Source: an uncultured bacterium (GTDB lineage: Bacteria; Cyanobacteriota; Vampirovibrionia; Gastranaerophilales; Gastranaerophilaceae). Taken from it: a stretch of DNA of 54,200 nt. Below, one piece after another: positions 52,106 to 54,200 of this stretch. The notes under the pieces are model-generated. The model ran no database searches. It worked only from the letters and a program-made list of their open reading frames with translations, and was not told where the DNA came from. The translations under genes and the position numbers were made by a program. The first letter of the stretch is position 1; the number at the start of each line of letters is the position of its first letter. The stretch is taken from positions 1-54,200 of the forward strand of contig CASEVT010000084.1 in NCBI GenBank assembly GCA_949291445.1. Reading direction: 5' to 3'.

Positions 52106-53144
52106 CCAAAAGTCCTTTTACATCTAAATCGGGTTTTAACTTAAGTGCAAAAACTTCAATATCATCGCCTATCAGCTCCCTGATTTTAACCGCATCTTTT
52201 TCGGTAGTTACAAGCTTTCTGCAGCAGGCTGCTTTTTTCAAATCATCAATATCACTCTGTTCGTATATATAATGATCCGGATAGTCTTTTGTTCCTTCAA
52301 GCTTAAAATCGTGATCCAAAAAACCGTAAAACTGTTGTGGCTGTCCTATTGCACTAAACGCAAAAATTTCGACACCCTTCTCCAGTTCAACACCGGTTTT
52401 AATATTATAAACATATTGAGGTACCATATTGCATAAAAAGACAGGTCGGTCGAATTTTGTTTTAAGCTCTTCGCAATATTCTTTTGCATTTTCAGAGTCA
52501 AAATTTTTGTTAACAACAACTATCTTATCAGCCCGTTTAGCCTCCCAAACCGGTTCTCTCAATGCACCCAACGGTAATACACAACCGTTAGAAAATCTTC
52601 TGTCGGCATCAACTATTAATATATTTAGATCTCTCTCCAATTTTTGATGTTGATAACCATCGTCCAATACCAATCTTGTATAATCCCCGTTCTGTTCAAC
52701 AAATTTTGCGGACTTAGAGCGGCTTGAACAAGTGACAACCATGCAATCCGGACAATTTTTTGCAAGCCAATAAGGCTCATCACCAGCCTCTGTCGCAGTA
52801 TGGTTTATCACACCATCTTTTGCAATTACATTAACCTCTTTATTTGAAAGAGTACCTTTATACCCTCTGGAGAGCAGTGCAACTTTTTCTCCTTTTGAAT
52901 CCAAATACTTCGCAATAGCTGCCGCAACCGGCGTTTTTCCCGTACCACCAGAGGTCAGGTTTCCTACTGCTATCGTATATAAAGGTGATTTATAAGTTTT
53001 AATTATGCCCCTGCTGTACAAAAAATTCCGCACACACGCCGCTATGAAATAAAATACTGATGGAATAAACAAAATAAATATAGGTATAAAATCCAGACCT
53101 TCATAGTCTTTTTTATAATGAAATTTTGTAAAAAATTGCTTCAT
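52098..53144 (-). CDS. lpxK: Tetraacyldisaccharide 4-prime-kinase LpxK
   Basis: A 348-residue inner-membrane-associated lipid A kinase that adds the 4-prime phosphate to the lipid A precursor. An N-terminal amphipathic or membrane helix (IPIFILFIPSVFYFIAACVR) precedes a P-loop GNLTSGGTGKTPVAAAIAKYL near residue 61. VLDDGYQHQKLERDLNILI and the downstream LREP motif are LpxK hallmarks. It demonstrates lipid A synthesis in the organism. It lies 10 bp downstream of the MCE gene and overlaps the heptosyltransferase. Confidence 0.96.
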   Translation of the reverse strand: MKQFFTKFHYKKDYEGLDFIPIFILFIPSVFYFIAACVRNFLYSRGIIKTYKSPLYTIAVGNLTSGGTGKTPVAAAIAKYLDSKGEKVALLSRGYKGTLSNKEVNVIAKDGVINHTATEAGDEPYWLAKNCPDCMVVTCSSRSKSAKFVEQNGDYTRLVLDDGYQHQKLERDLNILIVDADRRFSNGCVLPLGALREPVWEAKRADKIVVVNKNFDSENAKEYCEELKTKFDRPVFLCNMVPQYVYNIKTGVELEKGVEIFAFSAIGQPQQFYGFLDHDFKLEGTKDYPDHYIYEQSDIDDLKKAACCRKLVTTEKDAVKIRELIGDDIEVFALKLKPDLDVKGLLDV

Positions 53145-53154
53145 ATCTCTATCC

Positions 53155-54200
53155 TTAAAACATTAATCTAAACAACAAGAAGCGTTTGTTCAATTTTTCA
53201 GAGAACTTGCGCAGATTTTTGGATGTCTCAGCAGCGTCATCAATCGTTTGTTTTATCGTACATTTTTCCTCTGTCGTGAGACTGTTTACAGTTTCTAACG
53301 TTAATGACAAATTGTCAAGCGCTGTATTAAACTTGGTAATTGTATCATTAACCTGTGTTTTCAACTTCTCATCTTTTGTCATTTCGTTGACAAATATTGA
53401 AATCTCAGAAATATTCTTGCTTGCGACCTGTAAATTATCAAGTGTTTGCTTAGTCGTTTTATCTTCAAGAATAGTGTTTATATTATTAGACAACCTGTTA
53501 ACCGATTTTGTTGTTTCCATAAGAGTAGTTTTAAATTCTTCGTCTCCAACAATCTTATTTAAGTTATCAGTAAGAGCAATTACCTTAACCGAAACACTAT
53601 TGGTTGTATCCATAAGATTTTTCAAATCTTCACGTGAAGAGTCAATCAAAAGCTGTGTTTTATCGAGTGTTTGATTAGCTTTTATAGTCAAAATATCGAT
53701 ATTTTGAACAATATTTTTCATATCTGCAATGACATCATCTGATAAAAATGCACTCAGTTTTTCGTTAGTCTCTGTCAATGAAGCAGCCGCACGATATTGC
53801 AATTCCATAAAATCGGACAGTCTTAACGGCTCGATAATCGTAAATTTAGAATTTGTTTTCGGATAGGCAATTGACAGATTATTAGCAGAACGTATTACCA
53901 GTTTGTGCTTACCCTGACTTTGTCTAATCTCACCAACGAGCCTATCAGGAGGAATCAAACCGGGCAATGTTATTATGTAACTAACCTTATAGGCAAATTC
54001 CGTTTTAATTTCCTCTTGAATATTTATTGGCAAAGTTTTTGTTTCGATTATCTCAATTTTCTTTACCATCCCGACATCGTGCAATTTGTCACTCAATTTC
54101 ATCTGAACTTTATCGTTAACATGCAGAAGTTGAGATTTTCTTGATATCGGCAAATAAATCGTCTTCACACGCGGCGGGGTAATCTCCAAAAATTGTTCAC
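53155..54200 (-). CDS. MCE/MlaD-family lipid-transport protein, cut by window edge
   Basis: The C-terminal 348 codons of a protein whose reading frame stays open to the window edge. The usual N-terminal membrane anchor and the first MCE strand are therefore outside. The visible start of the MCE domain includes LHVNDKVQMKLSDKLHDVGMVKKIEI, described by its key V-x-M-V-K-K-I pattern. A long helical/coiled-coil tail (~130-340), full of Asn, Thr and Leu heptads (TNSVSVKVIALTDNLNKI), follows, as in MlaD/TTG2C-type proteins of bacteria and plastids. These carry phospholipids between membranes with an ABC transporter. Followed by lpxK. Confidence 0.8.
   Translation of the reverse strand, partial: EQFLEITPPRVKTIYLPISRKSQLLHVNDKVQMKLSDKLHDVGMVKKIEIIETKTLPINIQEEIKTEFAYKVSYIITLPGLIPPDRLVGEIRQSQGKHKLVIRSANNLSIAYPKTNSKFTIIEPLRLSDFMELQYRAAASLTETNEKLSAFLSDDVIADMKNIVQNIDILTIKANQTLDKTQLLIDSSREDLKNLMDTTNSVSVKVIALTDNLNKIVGDEEFKTTLMETTKSVNRLSNNINTILEDKTTKQTLDNLQVASKNISEISIFVNEMTKDEKLKTQVNDTITKFNTALDNLSLTLETVNSLTTEEKCTIKQTIDDAAETSKNLRKFSEKLNKRFLLFRLMF

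Noticed and set aside
1-54200. tRNA, rRNA, CRISPR arrays, insertion sequences, prophage or attachment sites
   Set aside because: Reading the intergenic regions gave no TPsiC-like GGTTCRA arm with matching acceptor stem, no regularly spaced repeats and no transposase, integrase or phage structural gene.

Overview
The window looks like chromosomal DNA from an AT-rich, motile, Gram-negative, probably anaerobic bacterium. LpxK, a split heptose pathway (RfaE1/RfaE2), a family 9 heptosyltransferase, an MCE/MlaD protein and a parvulin lipoprotein indicate an LPS-bearing outer membrane. Two flagellar/motor operons indicate motility. A B12-dependent (class II) ribonucleotide reductase, ThyX and the DUF711 plus ACT-domain pair fit an anaerobic, host-associated lifestyle, as does NanE with a ROK kinase. 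The gene mixture resembles the non-photosynthetic sister lineage of Cyanobacteria (Melainabacteria/Vampirovibrionia, for example Gastranaerophilales). That placement is inference from recalled gene content, not from a search. I see no insertion sequence, prophage, CRISPR array, rRNA or tRNA.

Layout. 1-3.3 kb: DUF711/ACT pair and a secreted-looking or structural coiled-coil protein. 3.3-8.5 kb: a two-gene AddB/AddA-like recombination helicase-nuclease in which each subunit has lost one activity. 8.5-12.5 kb: a signalling operon (GAF-HD-GYP, periplasmic TPR protein, orphan response regulator). 12.5-14.8 kb: glycosyltransferase, secreted VWA protein, nitroreductase and a 53-residue small protein. 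15-16.9 kb: a four-wHTH GntR-type regulator followed 5 bp later by an HExxH protein. 17-20.3 kb: a four-gene operon (HAD phosphatase, class III aminotransferase, Cys-nucleophile alpha/beta hydrolase, membrane protein). 20.4-22.7 kb: thyX-bioB-ruvA. 22.7-28.9 kb: mfd, parvulin lipoprotein, rfaE1, rfaE2. 29-31.6 kb: nrdJ and rpsO. 31.7-35.3 kb: motA-motB-fliL-fliM-fliN. 35.5-37.9 kb: TPR-HExxH protein and a lineage-type hypothetical membrane protein. 38-43.9 kb: nanE-nanK, uvrC, DAHP synthase, dxr. 43.9-50.9 kb: fliF-(fliG-like)-fliH-flhA-fliI. 51-54.2 kb: MCE protein (cut by the window edge), lpxK and a heptosyltransferase.

Most notable. (1) The regulator/HExxH cassette at 15.0-16.9 kb recalls ImmR/ImmA-type repressor-protease pairs but uses an unrelated regulator with four winged helices. 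A second protein sharing the extended HExxH...DND...SIxEE signature lies at 35.5-36.5 kb. (2) The AddAB-like pair divides ATPase and nuclease cleanly between its subunits. (3) Several genes (addB-like, uvrC, nanE, the 37.9 kb hypothetical gene, mfd, dxr) have a TATAAT-like -10 box so close to the start codon that their mRNAs should be leaderless or nearly so. (4) The flagellar switch looks unusual: the fliG-position protein is very divergent and FliM lacks the CheY-docking N-terminus. (5) An Est30-like hydrolase carries Cys in place of Ser at the nucleophile elbow.
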